From positions 232,739,127-232,803,126 of the forward strand of contig OV884056.1 of NCBI GenBank assembly GCA_930367215.1: DNA of 64,000 bases, written 5' to 3'. Below are positions 1-10,887 of the stretch, piece by piece; positions within the stretch are counted from its first letter, which is position 1, and every line of letters begins with the position of its first letter. This stretch comes from Pollenia angustigena. Its lineage: Eukaryota; Arthropoda; Insecta; Diptera; Polleniidae. The notes below the pieces were generated by a model. That model was not told the DNA's origin and ran no database searches. It saw only the letters and a program-made list of their open reading frames with translations. The position numbers were made by a program, and so were the translations under genes.

Positions 1-313
1 TGACATGTGTAAGAAAAAATTGTTCAAAAGAAAAAATTCGCATCACTGCTGTTGTTTGCTTTTTATTTTAGTTGTTAAATATGAGATTAAGAGAAGACTT
101 GTTAAGACAAAAGTTATTGAAAACTTCACTAACATCATAATATTTTCCAAGTTATGAGGCGGCCGTGAGGGACGACTTAGCCTTCGCCGATTGTTCTAAA
201 ATTTCTTAAGCCGTCGTTTTTTTTCAATACCTACCGAATTGGGGGGGGGGGGGGGGGTGAGAACATGGATGAGTATAAAACAGATATGCTTCATGCAGTT
301 AACGACCACCCTA
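1..313. other. AT-rich sequence with no recognised feature
   Basis: I see no gene or element end here. The only notable item is the homopolymer G run listed separately. The position 312-313 TA is the probable target dinucleotide of the element that starts at 314. Confidence 0.5.
241..257. repeat. poly-G homopolymer (17 G)
   Basis: Seventeen consecutive G residues in otherwise AT-rich DNA. Its true length is uncertain because long homopolymers are often miscounted in assemblies. Confidence 0.9.
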
Positions 314-948
314 CACAGAAAAAATTATTTTTCCAATTCAAACAAAAAATTTGTAGAATCAAACAATTTTTTATCTAAAATCGGTCCTACAAACAAATTC
401 GCATATTCAAACAATTTGTTTATTGAAAAAACGCCGATTTTTTCAAACAAATAATTTTACAGAATCAAACAAAAAGTTTACTGAAATTCATATAAATTTC
501 AAACAAATAATTTTGCTGAATCAAACAAAAAAGTTTTGGCACAAGCAATGACGCGCACACAAGCAAGCACTGTTGGCGAAGATGAAGCAGAGCAGATCGG
601 CCGGCTGGTTTTGAGACACATTTTTTTGTTGGAATAATTTTTGAACAAAGTCATATTTATACTCACAGTGTTTTTCTTCATCATTCACTGTTGCTTTATC
701 CTTTCCTTTGCTAATGAAGAAGAAATGTAAGCAAAAACGGCGGCAGACCGACTCGATATGTTTTCCGCCAACATTCTATTTTTGTATTTGATGTATTTAA
801 ACAAACTATTTGAAAAAATTGAATACGGGATTTTGTTTTTTTTTACCAACTTTGAAACCAACCAAAAATTTATTTTGTTTCTTATAATGTGTTTTTTCTG
901 TTGTTTAAAAAAAATGAAACGTTTTTTTTACCTGCTATTGTTTTTGTT
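314..948 (+). mobile_element. TIR element (CACAGAAAA ends), left part
   Basis: The left end reads CACAGAAAAAATTATTTTTC after a TA dinucleotide. The following ~600 bp match the complete copy at 62516-63502 in the same orientation, including AATCAAACAAT motifs and a stretch around GACCGACTCGATATGT. The copy is cut at about 948, where a mini-me-like element begins, so the right TIR is missing. Short open frames inside are not conserved as proteins between the copies. Superfamily is unknown; the TA flank fits Tc1/mariner-like insertion. Confidence 0.7.
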
Positions 949-1770
949 GTTTTTTATACCCTTCACCGAAGGTAAAAAGGGTATATATAGCTTTGTCATT
1001 CCGTTTGTAATTTCTACAATATTGATCCTACACCCTATAAAGTATATATATTCTGGGTCCTTATGAAAAGCGAAGTTCAAATCCGGTTGTCCGTCTGTCC
1101 GTCTGTCCGTCTGTCTGTTGAAATGGGTTTTCCGAAGCCCCCAAATATGATGGGGACTTGGTTGGGGAATCTTTATGTCAGGTATTCTTATTATAATTTT
1201 GCTATTGAAATTCAGCCAGATCGGTCCACAAATGGCTGAGAGCAAAAAACCACGACTACCTCTAATTTTTTCCAAAAATCCCATGTGTTTGTTGTATTTT
1301 TATTACTTTTTGTTGTATATCTGTGGAACGGCAAAAGCCAAAGTTTCCAAATTAGGTACACACATTAAGGTTGCCAATACACACCGTCCTACAAAATGTG
1401 GGCGGGATTGGAGAAGTGGGCGTGGTACCTCCCATACAAAAAATATCAAAAATTGTATAAAAACCGGAATTTTTGGACTGTAATATAACCTATGGTTACG
1501 CCTTATATATCAAAAGATCGGAAATTTTTAGTAGAAAATATTTTCTAAAAAACTCAGGAAAATCGGTGCAGATACGAAGAAGTTATGACCAAAATATTAA
1601 TTTTTTTGGAAAAATACCCATTTTCGGGAAGCATAGATCTTCCCGAGTCCAAGTTTTATAACCGAAATAACTGGCAAATTTCTTCTTAAACAAATCGGTA
1701 TATAAATCTGTCAAATCGGTTAAGAAATAGCTGAGTTATGACCAAAATACTGAAATCCCAAAAATTACTC
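949..1770 (+). mobile_element. mini-me/DINE-like element, copy 1 (lacks 3' end)
   Basis: It starts with a terminal hairpin (TATACCCTT ... AAGGGTATA). Next comes a conserved AT core (ACCCTATAAAGTATATATATTC ends in a TTCTGGGTCC block), then a GTCY-type proto-microsatellite (GTCCGTCTGTCC repeats) at 1088-1117. This order is that described for mini-me elements of dipterans, now usually grouped with DINE-1/Helentron-like elements. The 3' hairpin seen at 5908-5924 and 14199-14215 is absent, so the copy is incomplete or runs into copy 2. Confidence 0.7.
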
Positions 1771-1777
1771 TTTTTTT

Positions 1778-1920
1778 ATACCCTTCACCGAAGGTAAAAA
1801 GGGTATATATAACTTTGTCATTCCGTTTGTAATTTCTACAATATTGATCCTACACCCTATAAAGTATATATATTCTGGGTCCTTATGAAAAGCGAAGCTC
1901 AAATCCGGTTGTCTCTTATT
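1778..1920 (+). mobile_element. mini-me/DINE-like element, copy 2 (5' part)
   Basis: A near-identical repeat of the first ~140 bp of the element at 949, in the same orientation, broken by a poly-C run where the GTCY repeat should begin. The 3' end at 5855-5946 may belong to this copy, with the Jockey element inserted between. Confidence 0.7.
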
Positions 1921-1942
1921 CCCCCCCCCCCCCCCCCCCCCC
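1921..1942. repeat. poly-C homopolymer (22 C)
   Basis: Twenty-two C residues exactly where the mini-me-like GTCY microsatellite should lie. It could be a slippage product of that C-rich motif or an assembly error. Confidence 0.85.
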
Positions 1943-2188
1943 TCTTTGCATTTGTTTACATATACTAGCATAATGCCCAATATGATTTTCGTTACCACCC
2001 TTCTTTATTATTTCATCTATTTAACGAAATAATTTTAACAAATAGAAACGGGGAATTTCTGATTATTTTTGCTACTAAAAAACTCGCCAAAAAAGATAAA
2101 TCTACGGTATGACAACAATGCCTTTACTAAAAGAAACAAACAAACACACATATATGGTACAGACCATTTTGGTGAATATAGGCCACTA

Positions 2189-2294
2189 TTACGGTTCACA
2201 ACTCAAATAAGTTGATTCGGTTTACAACTTTGCTGAGGTGAGTTGACACAACTGAGTTGAGTTGACACAACTGAGTTGAGTTGTGAACAGTAAA
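2189..2294. mobile_element. short palindromic MITE-like element
   Basis: About 106 bp with inverted ends TTACGGTTCACAACTCAA and, on the other strand, TTACTGTTCACAACTCAA. The interior is made of GAGTTGAGTTGACACAACT-type short repeats, so the element could fold into a hairpin. Target duplication is not clear. Confidence 0.5.
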
Positions 2295-2638
2295 AGGAGC
2301 CATATTTAATTTTAATGATATTCAAACAACGTTCGTTCATGGTTCAGGCGTCTAGGGGGTTGAGTTTAGAAACTGTGAGTCCTCTGGTTCGAATCTTGGT
2401 TTTTCAAAGAGAAATTTTTTTTTAACTTTTATGTTCTAAAAACGATTTTAAAAAAATATTTACCAGTTTTCGATTTTAAAACTTAATTTATTTTTTTTTT
2501 TTTTTTTTTTTATTTTTTTTAATTTATTTTTATTATTGAATCTTTCTTATCGAAATTTACAATATGTATTCAAATCTTAATTCTACTTGTTGTTTATTAG
2601 TTGTTACCAGTGTAACCACTAACTGCTGTATTCAAATT

Positions 2639-5299
2639 TTAAAAATGTCTTCTAGTTAGGCTCAAAGTATCGGTTCTTTTTAGCCTCTGGTGACCTTCGA
2701 ACTGAAGCAAACCCCGAGCGAGGTAGTTAGGGTGGACCATTAGTTTATCGATGTAGCTTATTGAATATTTTTTAATTTCCTCCTGGATAGTGGGGACGTT
2801 GAGATCTCTGTGGATAATTTCATTACGTATATACCATGGGGCGCAGACAATTTGTCGTAATATTCTAGACTGTCTTCTTTGAAGCTTTTGGATGTTAGAT
2901 GCGCATGCAGTACCCCATAATTGGATGCCATATGTCCATATTGGTTTTATGATGGACTTGTATAAGAGAATTTTGTTGTCTAAGGACAATTTTGAGTTTC
3001 GACCGAGAAGCCAATGTAGTTGAGCTGCTTTAAGTTTCATAGCCGTTATTTTCGCTTCAATATGACGCGACCAGGTCAAGCGTCTATCTATATGAATTCC
3101 CAAGTACTTAACATGGTTTTCTACCGGAACAGTGATGTTATTTATTTTTACAGCTGGGCACGTTTGTCTTCTGAGCGTGAAAGTTAAGTGAGCACATTTA
3201 GCCGGGTTAACCTTTATTCTCCATTTTTCTAGCCAGGCCTCTAGTTCATTGATGTGGGACTGCAGATTTTGCGATGCGACTTTTGGGTCATGGTTAACGC
3301 TAATAAATGCTGTGTCGTCTGCAAATGTAGAGGTATGCGTGCTCAGGTTTGTTGGCATATCCGCTGTGTATATTATATATAGAAGCGGTCCTAATATGCT
3401 GCCTTGGGGAACACCAGCAGAAATTTTCTTGAGGGGGGAGTATTTATCTTGCGACCTTACTATGAATGTTCTGCCTGTTAGATAGCTCTCCAGAAGCTTG
3501 TGAGTGTTTTGAGGAAGCATTCGTTTTATTTTGATGAGTAGCCCATCATGCCAAACTTTGTCAAAAGCTTGGGAAATGTCTATAAACAGTGCTGAGCAGT
3601 ATTGCTTTTTCTCAAACGCCGATCTAATAAGGGTGACAATTCTATGCACTTGTTCTATTGTACCATGTTTCGCTCTGAATCCGAACTGGTGGTCCGGGAT
3701 GATGTCGTGTTCATTTAGATGAGGAGTTATACTTAAAACGAATATTTGTTCGAAAAGCTTCGATAGGATTGACAATAAGCTTATCGGTCTGTACGACGCA
3801 ACCTGGCTAGCATCTTTTCCTGGCTTGGGAATCATAACAATTATAGACCTCTTCCATGAGGATGGGAAGTATCCGACTCTTAATATAGCTTTAAAAATGA
3901 GCAGCAAGATTCTGGAAGCAGACGATGGTAGGTTTCTTATCATTGACCCTGTGATGCGGTCAGGTCCGGGAGATTTTCTAATATTCACTTTTTCTATTGC
4001 AGATTTTACTTGAGTTATGTTAAATTTTAATGGATGGTTTACCTTATCAGGAATGATTGGACGACAGGAACAAGTATGTGCATCATGTGGCGTGAAAACT
4101 TTCTCAAGGTGGCCCGCGAAAGCGTTTAATTTTTCATGTGTGTTTTTGGCCCAAGTGCGGTTTTCCAGTCTTAATGGAGATTCTTGGGTTATAGGGCATT
4201 TCATATGCCGTACAGCCTTCCATAAGCTATAATTAGAGTTTTTTGTGGCGTCTAGGCTGTTTAGATAGCCTTCTATTGCGGACTCGTGGTTCTGTCTCAA
4301 TTTGTTGCGAAGTGTGGTCAGGCATAATTGTAGTTGGGCCTTAGTGGTTGGGGAACGACTGTTTTGCCATTGTCTTCTTAACTTCCTTTTTTCTCTGATA
4401 AGGGCCTCTATATCTGTCGATGTATTGTAAGGAGCACGTTTAATTGTCCGCTTGATTGGGGTTGCATTTCTTGCTGCAGTATCCAAGACTTCTGTAAATC
4501 GGTCGACAGCTATTTGGATGTCAGATGAATTTTTTAGGGGAATGCACTGTGATAGGTGAGAGCTCACATACATTTTATACTTTAACCAATTTGTGTTTCT
4601 GTTTGGATAGGAAATAAAGTTTGCAGCTGCAGCGTCAGAGTTACCTTTTAAAATGAGGATTGAAGGTGAATGATCAGACGAAAGATCATAGGAGGAACTA
4701 ACTAGTACCTGATCGCGCTTGATGTTTTTAATTACAGCAAAGTCAATAAGGTCTGGTAGCTTATTGAAGTCGGTTGGCCAATAGGTAGGCTTACCACTCG
4801 ATACCACATCAAAATTATTTGCAGTTACGGTATTGTATAGCTGATTACCTCTAGGACTAATAAGTCTGGAGCCCCAATATGTATGTTTAGCGTTGTAGTC
4901 GCCAGCAGCAATGAATTTCTGGCCCAATGTGGAGAAGAAGTTGAGAAATTTATCGTTTAAAATTTTGTGCCTCGGGGGACAATAAACTGATGTTAACGTT
5001 AGATTGAAATCAGTAAGATTTATAGATGTGGCCTGGATACAATCTTCTTCGTACTCTGGCAATGGCAAGTGTCTGATGTGTTTGTGCACAATTATGGCTG
5101 TGCCACCACAGGCTCGTCCGCTGGGATGTTTTGTGTCATACGTAAGGTATCCATTTACCCTAAAGCAGTTTTTATGAGTAAAGTGTGTTTCAGAGACAAG
5201 AAGTACGTCGATTTCATGCCTATGAAGAAAGTTTGCAACTTCGTGTTTATGTTGGGATAACCCGTTTGCATTCCAGAAACATATTTTTAACTGGTTCAT
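2639..5299 (-). CDS. Jockey-type ORF2: endonuclease and reverse transcriptase
   Basis: An uninterrupted 886-codon frame. Residues ~1-220 form an APE-like endonuclease: WNANGL near the start, SETHF around residue 37, AAGDYNAKH, DLIDF and SSDHSP carry the usual catalytic N, E, D and H positions. The reverse transcriptase follows, with YRPISLLSILSKLFEQ, AFDKVWHDGLL, SAGVPQGSILGPLLY and the catalytic FADD at about residues 659-662. Length fits Jockey-clade ORF2 proteins. Its ATG overlaps the ORF1 stop in an ATGA, a layout compatible with termination-reinitiation. With no stop or frameshift the enzyme may be functional, although the element lacks its promoter and most of ORF1. Confidence 0.93.
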   Translation of the reverse strand: MNQLKICFWNANGLSQHKHEVANFLHRHEIDVLLVSETHFTHKNCFRVNGYLTYDTKHPSGRACGGTAIIVHKHIRHLPLPEYEEDCIQATSINLTDFNLTLTSVYCPPRHKILNDKFLNFFSTLGQKFIAAGDYNAKHTYWGSRLISPRGNQLYNTVTANNFDVVSSGKPTYWPTDFNKLPDLIDFAVIKNIKRDQVLVSSSYDLSSDHSPSILILKGNSDAAAANFISYPNRNTNWLKYKMYVSSHLSQCIPLKNSSDIQIAVDRFTEVLDTAARNATPIKRTIKRAPYNTSTDIEALIREKRKLRRQWQNSRSPTTKAQLQLCLTTLRNKLRQNHESAIEGYLNSLDATKNSNYSLWKAVRHMKCPITQESPLRLENRTWAKNTHEKLNAFAGHLEKVFTPHDAHTCSCRPIIPDKVNHPLKFNITQVKSAIEKVNIRKSPGPDRITGSMIRNLPSSASRILLLIFKAILRVGYFPSSWKRSIIVMIPKPGKDASQVASYRPISLLSILSKLFEQIFVLSITPHLNEHDIIPDHQFGFRAKHGTIEQVHRIVTLIRSAFEKKQYCSALFIDISQAFDKVWHDGLLIKIKRMLPQNTHKLLESYLTGRTFIVRSQDKYSPLKKISAGVPQGSILGPLLYIIYTADMPTNLSTHTSTFADDTAFISVNHDPKVASQNLQSHINELEAWLEKWRIKVNPAKCAHLTFTLRRQTCPAVKINNITVPVENHVKYLGIHIDRRLTWSRHIEAKITAMKLKAAQLHWLLGRNSKLSLDNKILLYKSIIKPIWTYGIQLWGTACASNIQKLQRRQSRILRQIVCAPWYIRNEIIHRDLNVPTIQEEIKKYSISYIDKLMVHPNYLARGLLQFEGHQRLKRTDTLSLTRRHF

Positions 5300-5791
5300 T
5301 TTTTGTTGAGTAGAACTTGCAGGAGCATGTTCTGGTTTCGCATCATTTCCTGAAACATGTTCTGCATAGTGACCATGAAGTTATTCATAGTTTGAATTAA
5401 ATTTTCAATTGAGGTAGGCACATTTCCAGAAGGCATTTGTAGACCTTCCCTAGGAACATTAGCGTTTGGAGGTTGCTTTGCGTTAGAAGTACTCGGGGGA
5501 TTTTTCGCATTAGGGTTTCCTTTTAAGACTTGGGCATATGATTGGTTTTGATTGTTTGTTTGTGAAGTACTAGCAATAGAGCCAGCGGCTTGGCTGGGCG
5601 CATGTGACGGACCATATTGGGAGTGAGTATATTTTTGAACTAAAGCAGGTTTTTTTAAATGCAAGAAGACTCTACAACCCCTATAGTTTGCCGTGTGATT
5701 TTCGCCACAGTTGCTGCATTTCTTAACATTCGGGTCAGCTTTAGAACGATTACATTCGGCGGTTTTATGAGCGTCGCCACAAACCACACAT
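5296..5791 (-). pseudogene. Jockey-type ORF1 (gag-like), 5'-truncated
   Basis: Only the C-terminal ~163 codons remain. They carry two zinc knuckles: the first is cut near its start (CVVCGDAHKTAEC, C-x2-C-x3-H-x4-C), the second is CSNCGENHTANYRGC. A low-complexity Asn/Pro/Gln-rich segment and a Met/Gln-rich tail follow. Such proteins bind element RNA and form the RNP in Jockey-clade retrotransposons. The N-terminal half is lost at the truncation point, so this is not a functional gene. Confidence 0.85.
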
Positions 5792-5854
5792 ACTTAATTT
5801 ATAATGAAGCTTTTAGTATTGCAAATACATATGTATGTATATGTAAAAATTATT

Positions 5855-5946
5855 TTGTTTTTGTCTAGTTGCTCTGGTATATGCTCGCACAATGGTGAAG
5901 GGTATATAAGATTCGGCACAGCCGAATATAGCACTCTTACTTGTTT
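5855..5946 (+). mobile_element. mini-me/DINE-like 3' end with terminal hairpin
   Basis: It reads GAAGGGTATATAAG, then the hairpin ATTCGGC-ACA-GCCGAAT (5908-5924), then ATAGCACTCTTACTTGTTTT. The same terminus, inverted, opens the complete copy at 14181. A short 3' hairpin fits Helentron-type rolling-circle elements (inference). Confidence 0.65.
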
Positions 5947-6008
5947 TTTACTACAAACCTCGTTGATTAGTTGAATTTCTCTCAACATTAATTGTAGTTG
6001 TAAGAAAT

Positions 6009-6346
6009 GGGGAAATGTAAGATGAGATGAACCCACTGTTGTTTATTGTTGATGTGTTTTGTTTAAACTTTGATATTGTTACAAGTAGAACTGTTGCTAT
6101 AATTCTTATACGTTTAACAGTTTTATTTGGTTTTAGTATCTTTAGTTTGTCTAAAACCTTTATGGATGAAGTTTCCTGATGATCTGGCCTAAGCAACCAG
6201 TGAAATGCATAGGAATAGCTTATCCCATCAACAATAAATTTCAAGTGTTTTTATCAATAATAAAAACTGGGAATTAAGCACGAATAACAAAATCTTTTGA
6301 AATTAAAATTTTGTATTCCCAAAAATTGAAATTACTTTTTGATAAT
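6009..6346. repeat. 338-bp repeat, copy a
   Basis: I could find only one difference by eye from copy b at 6482-6819 (TTTTAGTATC versus TTTTAATATC). A diverged relative, inverted, lies at about 12926-13200. No coding potential is conserved, and the family is unrecognised. Confidence 0.9.
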
Positions 6347-6436
6347 AAACAGGCAGTGCACGGCCTAAAAAACACTTAATTGACAACATCTTTTGTAAGT
6401 TGTTGTTTTTTTTTTCATTTTGTTTTTCTTATCCTA

Positions 6437-6474
6437 CTTACAACTACAATTAATGTTGAGAGAATTTCAACTAA
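6437..6474. repeat. 38-bp inverted copy of 5967-6004
   Basis: These 38 bp are the reverse complement of 5967-6004 with one mismatch. Each 338-bp copy is therefore preceded by the same 38-mer, but in opposite orientations. Confidence 0.85.
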
Positions 6475-6481
6475 TTGTAGT

Positions 6482-6819
6482 GGGGAAATGTAAGATGAGA
6501 TGAACCCACTGTTGTTTATTGTTGATGTGTTTTGTTTAAACTTTGATATTGTTACAAGTAGAACTGTTGCTATAATTCTTATACGTTTAACAGTTTTATT
6601 TGGTTTTAATATCTTTAGTTTGTCTAAAACCTTTATGGATGAAGTTTCCTGATGATCTGGCCTAAGCAACCAGTGAAATGCATAGGAATAGCTTATCCCA
6701 TCAACAATAAATTTCAAGTGTTTTTATCAATAATAAAAACTGGGAATTAAGCACGAATAACAAAATCTTTTGAAATTAAAATTTTGTATTCCCAAAAATT
6801 GAAATTACTTTTTGATAAT
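6482..6819. repeat. 338-bp repeat, copy b
   Basis: Direct repeat of 6009-6346, offset by 473 bp and almost identical. It abuts the TIR fragment at 6820. Confidence 0.9.
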
Positions 6820-7002
6820 TTCAGTAAACTTTTTGTTTGATTCAGTTAAATTATTTGTTTGAAAAAACAGTGTTTTTTTCAATAAACAAAATGCAAATAA
6901 ATTGTTTGAATATGCGAATTTGTTTATAGGACCGATTTCAGACAAAAAATTGTTTGATTCTACAAATTTTTTGTTTGAATTGGAAAAATAATTTTTTCTG
7001 TG
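6820..7002 (-). mobile_element. TIR element (CACAGAAAA ends), terminal fragment
   Basis: Reverse complement of the first ~185 bp of the element at 62516. It ends in ...TTTTTTCTGTG followed by TA. The rest of the element is missing and the break coincides with the end of the 338-bp repeat. Confidence 0.75.
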
Positions 7003-8983
7003 TATAAACAATGTTGCTGGAAACATAAAATCAATATACAATTAGTCGAATGAAAAAATGCTTTACTTTAATTATAAGATTATAAATCTTGTTGTATTGG
7101 AAAACAATTAAATAAACCAAATGATTTTTGCAAGTTACAAGATATGTTAAGGTAGACCTAGAGTAAAAAGAGTCATAGAAATTTGTATAATAATAACCGC
7201 CTTAAGTCTAAAGACAACTCTATTAGTTTTAAATAAACTTTATTTAGGTTAATTAAATATTCGGTGGGTCTTCTTAAAAAAAATCTATTACATGACAGCC
7301 AACTATACGAATCTATTACAATATGTAGTGAGTTTCTTCCTTCTATTTGGTCAGCCGCTAGTTTTAGAAACTTCCTTTCTGATCAAACTTGCAGCATATC
7401 AACATCTCTAAAAAATTCTAAAAACTGTCACTTTGAAAAAAAAAAACAAAAAGAAATAAAAAAACTCGAACCGCGTGTAAAAATTAATTTATTCGATAAT
7501 GTTTATTACATCCAAACCTTATTTTACTCAATTTTCGGATAATTTCTAGAAGAGGTACGTATGGAATTTTGATGGCAGTAGTGGAACCGTTATTGAAAAC
7601 ATCATTGCATTTTTCTTACCTTAGCAATAAAATTGTCGGTCGTTAGGCAATTCTGCTAAGAACTGTAGGTAGAAATATTGGTTTAAAGACAGTATAAGGC
7701 TTTGCCTTTGGGGCGCACAAGTATTATTTAGGAAGAACGTGCTATAAGTTGGCTTCGGTGGTATTCCCAGCTAGCACAATTTTTGCTAGTATATCCCTGA
7801 AGGGGCAACTTTCCCCTAGCCATTTTGTTAGACCACAAAAGTTTGCTGAGGACCTGAACATTGTTCATTTTAAAACTCTGAACACATGAAAAGCTTTTAG
7901 TGTTAAAGGTTATATTTGCAAAAAATTTCGGAATTCATGACAAAATAATACCAAATGTGTGAGCACCTCCGTAATAGGAGGAAAACAACACCTTCAACAA
8001 TTTACTTAATTAAATCAATGTAAATCAACGCCATCATCACTTCAATTGATTTCTTAAGAAATATTATACGATTTTGTTTAACCTTTAGGATTATATGAGC
8101 AATAACAACAACTTTTAACAATTGTATTTGAAATTTATTTCAGTCCATTTAGTTTGCAAAGTTATTAAAGAATTTTCTTTGCCAAAATTTTACATAAATC
8201 TTGTTATTTATTAAGTCCAAGGATAAGATATTTTTTATGTATAATTTACAACAAAAGTTTTTTATATATAAGTACAATTTTTTTCTATTATTTTAAAGTT
8301 TCTATTGTTGAAATTTAATTTTATAAATATCGTGAATATTTGAAACAATGAATTGCTAAAGTAATTTTGTTGCGTTTTCAATCATGAACTGATTTTCTAA
8401 AGGCTTGAAATGTAGTAAGATGAGGGCTCTTAGTATCCAAAATACGCCACTAGGATAATAGTTTGGGAGGGTAATGAGGCGATGTTTTCCACTGTCATCT
8501 GAGAAACATTATGAATTCAGAAATCAAATCAATTATATTTTCCTTAGTAAAAATCCTTAGCATATATGATTTCTAGTTAATTTAAATTATTTGTCCACAT
8601 GGAGTTTTTAAAAGAAAAACCCTAAACTGGTACTTAGGCAAAGATGAGAAGATCACGAATACCCTCATCCGACTGATAGCTAGCTATTATAAAGGCACCC
8701 GCAGTTCTTTTAGTATTTTGCCCTTGACGAGAAAGTATATTCTAAAATACAATAAAAAAAGGAAAAGCAAACTCAAATGTTTTTTTGTACCTTACATGCT
8801 TTTTATACGGCCTCACGTAAATTACACAATTGGGGTATTCACAAGGTGTGCTATCATGTTATATTGTCACAATGTTCTAACATTTAACAATGGTTTAAAA
8901 ATATTGTTGTTGCTTTGTAAACAAAAAGTGTCTTAAATAAATAGAAGTTTGCTTGATTTGTTTATTTTGCTGTCGTTATTAAT
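7003..8983. other. AT-rich, no supported gene
   Basis: I see no protein family or element ends. A stretch at about 8416-8725 resembles 21040-21430 in scattered blocks (GGAGGGTAA.GAGGCG, CC.ACCCGACTGA), so an old unclassified repeat may be present. Confidence 0.4.
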
Positions 8984-9156
8984 CCGAAGAGACCTGCGCT
9001 TACCGGCTGAGCCGAGCCGCATTAGTTTTTGTAAGCAGTAGCCGTTGATGGTAAAATTTTTATCCGGCTAATATCCGAATTTAACCTGCGGCTAGCAATT
9101 TTTGCATCAAATTACTTGCGGCTTCGAATTAGATCGGCTTAGGACTCTGCTGTTTG
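8984..9156. mobile_element. GC-rich-ended MITE-like element
   Basis: About 170 bp. One end reads AGAGACCTGCGC...GAGCCGC; the inverted other end reads AGAGTCCTAAGC...GAAGCCGC. The CAGAGNCCT-like ends suggest a small hAT derivative, but I see no convincing 8-bp duplication. Confidence 0.4.
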
Positions 9157-9838
9157 ATAAACAAACAAAATAAAATTTATTTCTGATTTCCGTCTGAAAA
9201 ATGGAAAATGGAAAATAGTCAGGCAAGATATAATTTAATTTATTAAGTCATGGATTAGAATAAAAAACTTTTTTTGATTTTTGGAAAATATTAAACAAAT
9301 ATACATTGTTTAAAATCAGCTTATTTAAATTCAAAATAAAACAGTGAATTATGAGGGGTTGTTCACAACAGTCGTAGTTTTTCATGTTATTATTTTAAGA
9401 CATATGACTTTATGACACCTTGTGAATTCCCCAAATGTTACAAAAGCAAATGAACCTCAACAATAAGATTTTTTTAAGTCAAATTGCGGCTGCTGAAAAC
9501 GAACATGGCATTAATTTATTTTTATTAAAAAGCGTCTTTGAGATCTTCGCAAAAACCAATTTTTTCTGCATTTCGAAAAATCTCAAGAACTATTCATCTG
9601 AATTGAACTAAATTTAAATTGTTGCGTACATATGCCTTTTCAATTTCAACCAATATCCAATATTTCAAATAAAAAAAATTCTAACATGTTTTTTTATCCT
9701 GTTTCTTAAAAAAAGTTTTGTTCCAAATGTAGTAAGCGGCGGTAAATTGTTTTCATCGGACAACAAATTTAAAACTTATAACTTATTTAGTCAAAACATC
9801 GAACTTGAATTTTCATAAACAACGCTACTTATAAGGTG
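9157..9838. other. no recognised feature
   Basis: AT-rich sequence with frequent stops in all frames; nothing identified. Confidence 0.4.
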
Positions 9839-10887
9839 CACGCAAAGAAAAAACATGGTTGATACATTCAGAATCGCAAACTATCATTAATGTTTGTGGT
9901 TATGATTGTGTCAAACACGTCTTAAGTAACAATATATGTTCACACATAATGTTATAGCTAATTATTGTCTCAAACATAGAAGAAAAACGCAAACGATTAT
10001 TCAAACCATGTTTTTATATTTCCTAACACCATGCAACATGTCTATTTTAACATGTTATATGGTTGTCACAATAAAACCAATAAAATATTTAATAGGTATC
10101 AAGAATATATTTTTTATTAAAAACACATATATAATTCAAATACATAAAAAGTATATACATATTTTAAAAAATAACATTAAATACATAAATTTAGCACTTG
10201 TAAAAATAAAGTAAAGACAAACTTACTTTTTTTCTATTAAAAAATCCACTATTTTAATACACTCTGGAACAGCAATTGAAATAATTGCCAAGACGGCTTC
10301 AATGTTGCAGGTTTTCTTGGCTGTTAGAAAGGCAACGTTATTGTATATTTATACCTGATTATAATTTTATATAAATAAAATGCCTGTTCCAATAAACTAA
10401 TTTATTTTGTAAGTTTTGTATCGCATGGCCTTTTTCTCCCCGAAAAACTTCTAAATTATTTTGTAGTCATCCATGTTTGCCGATTAACTGATGCTCGCGG
10501 ACGGAAGAAATTTTGTTTCTATATAAACACACACTGTTGGTTTTAACAATAAATGTTTGCTCATTTAGATAATGTATTTTAAAGCAAACAAAAATTATGG
10601 TATTAAACATACCTTTTGTGTGCAACTAGTATTATGATTTTAAATGTATAGTTGAAAATATATTTATTATAGCAGCAAACATTTCACATAATTTAATATG
10701 TTTTGCTAGATCAGAGTAACTTTTTAGCTGTAAAACACCATAGTGATTTTAAAAATTTTGATGACAAAAATTGTTTTTTCAAGTTATATTAGGACTATAA
10801 TAAAATTATTAGGGTAAACATATAAGGCAAATATGAATAAAAATGGTTGTAGTGATCACTCAGTAATCATGTTTTTTCTCTGCTTGT
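9839..10887. mobile_element. TIR element with CACGCA(A/G)AGAAAAAACATG ends
   Basis: The left end CACGCAAAGAAAAAACATGG and the right end ...CATGTTTTTTCTCTGCTTGTG are inverted copies about 1 kb apart. The same terminal motif closes the fold-back element at 15310-15796, so both may be mobilised by the same source. The interior is AT-rich with no transposase. Confidence 0.55.

Larger units (their letters stand above)
2481..5802 (-). mobile_element. Jockey-clade non-LTR retrotransposon, 5'-truncated
   Basis: An 11-bp direct repeat ACTTAATTTAT flanks the insertion (2481-2491 and 5792-5802). The minus strand reads truncated ORF1, ORF2, a ~100 bp 3' UTR and a poly(A) tail (the T-run at about 2491-2535 on the plus strand). 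Truncation falls inside the ORF1 zinc-knuckle region, as expected of incomplete target-primed reverse transcription. An open ORF2 and an exact target duplication suggest a recent insertion. The flanks may be the interior of a mini-me-like element (1778-5946). Confidence 0.92.

Noticed and set aside
928..1284. 118-codon minus-strand frame
   Set aside because: It runs across the mini-me-like hairpin, core and GTCY repeat. A similar frame at 1765-1998 merely repeats the same element; no protein motifs.
241..1942. Poly-G and poly-C runs as biological regulatory signals
   Set aside because: Long homopolymers are prone to sequencing and assembly error, and nothing else supports a function.
2335..2405. 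tRNA-like segment with CTCTGGTTCGAATCTTGG (B-box-like)
   Set aside because: Stems do not form on either side, no second copy was seen, and the A-box match is weak; a chance match cannot be excluded.
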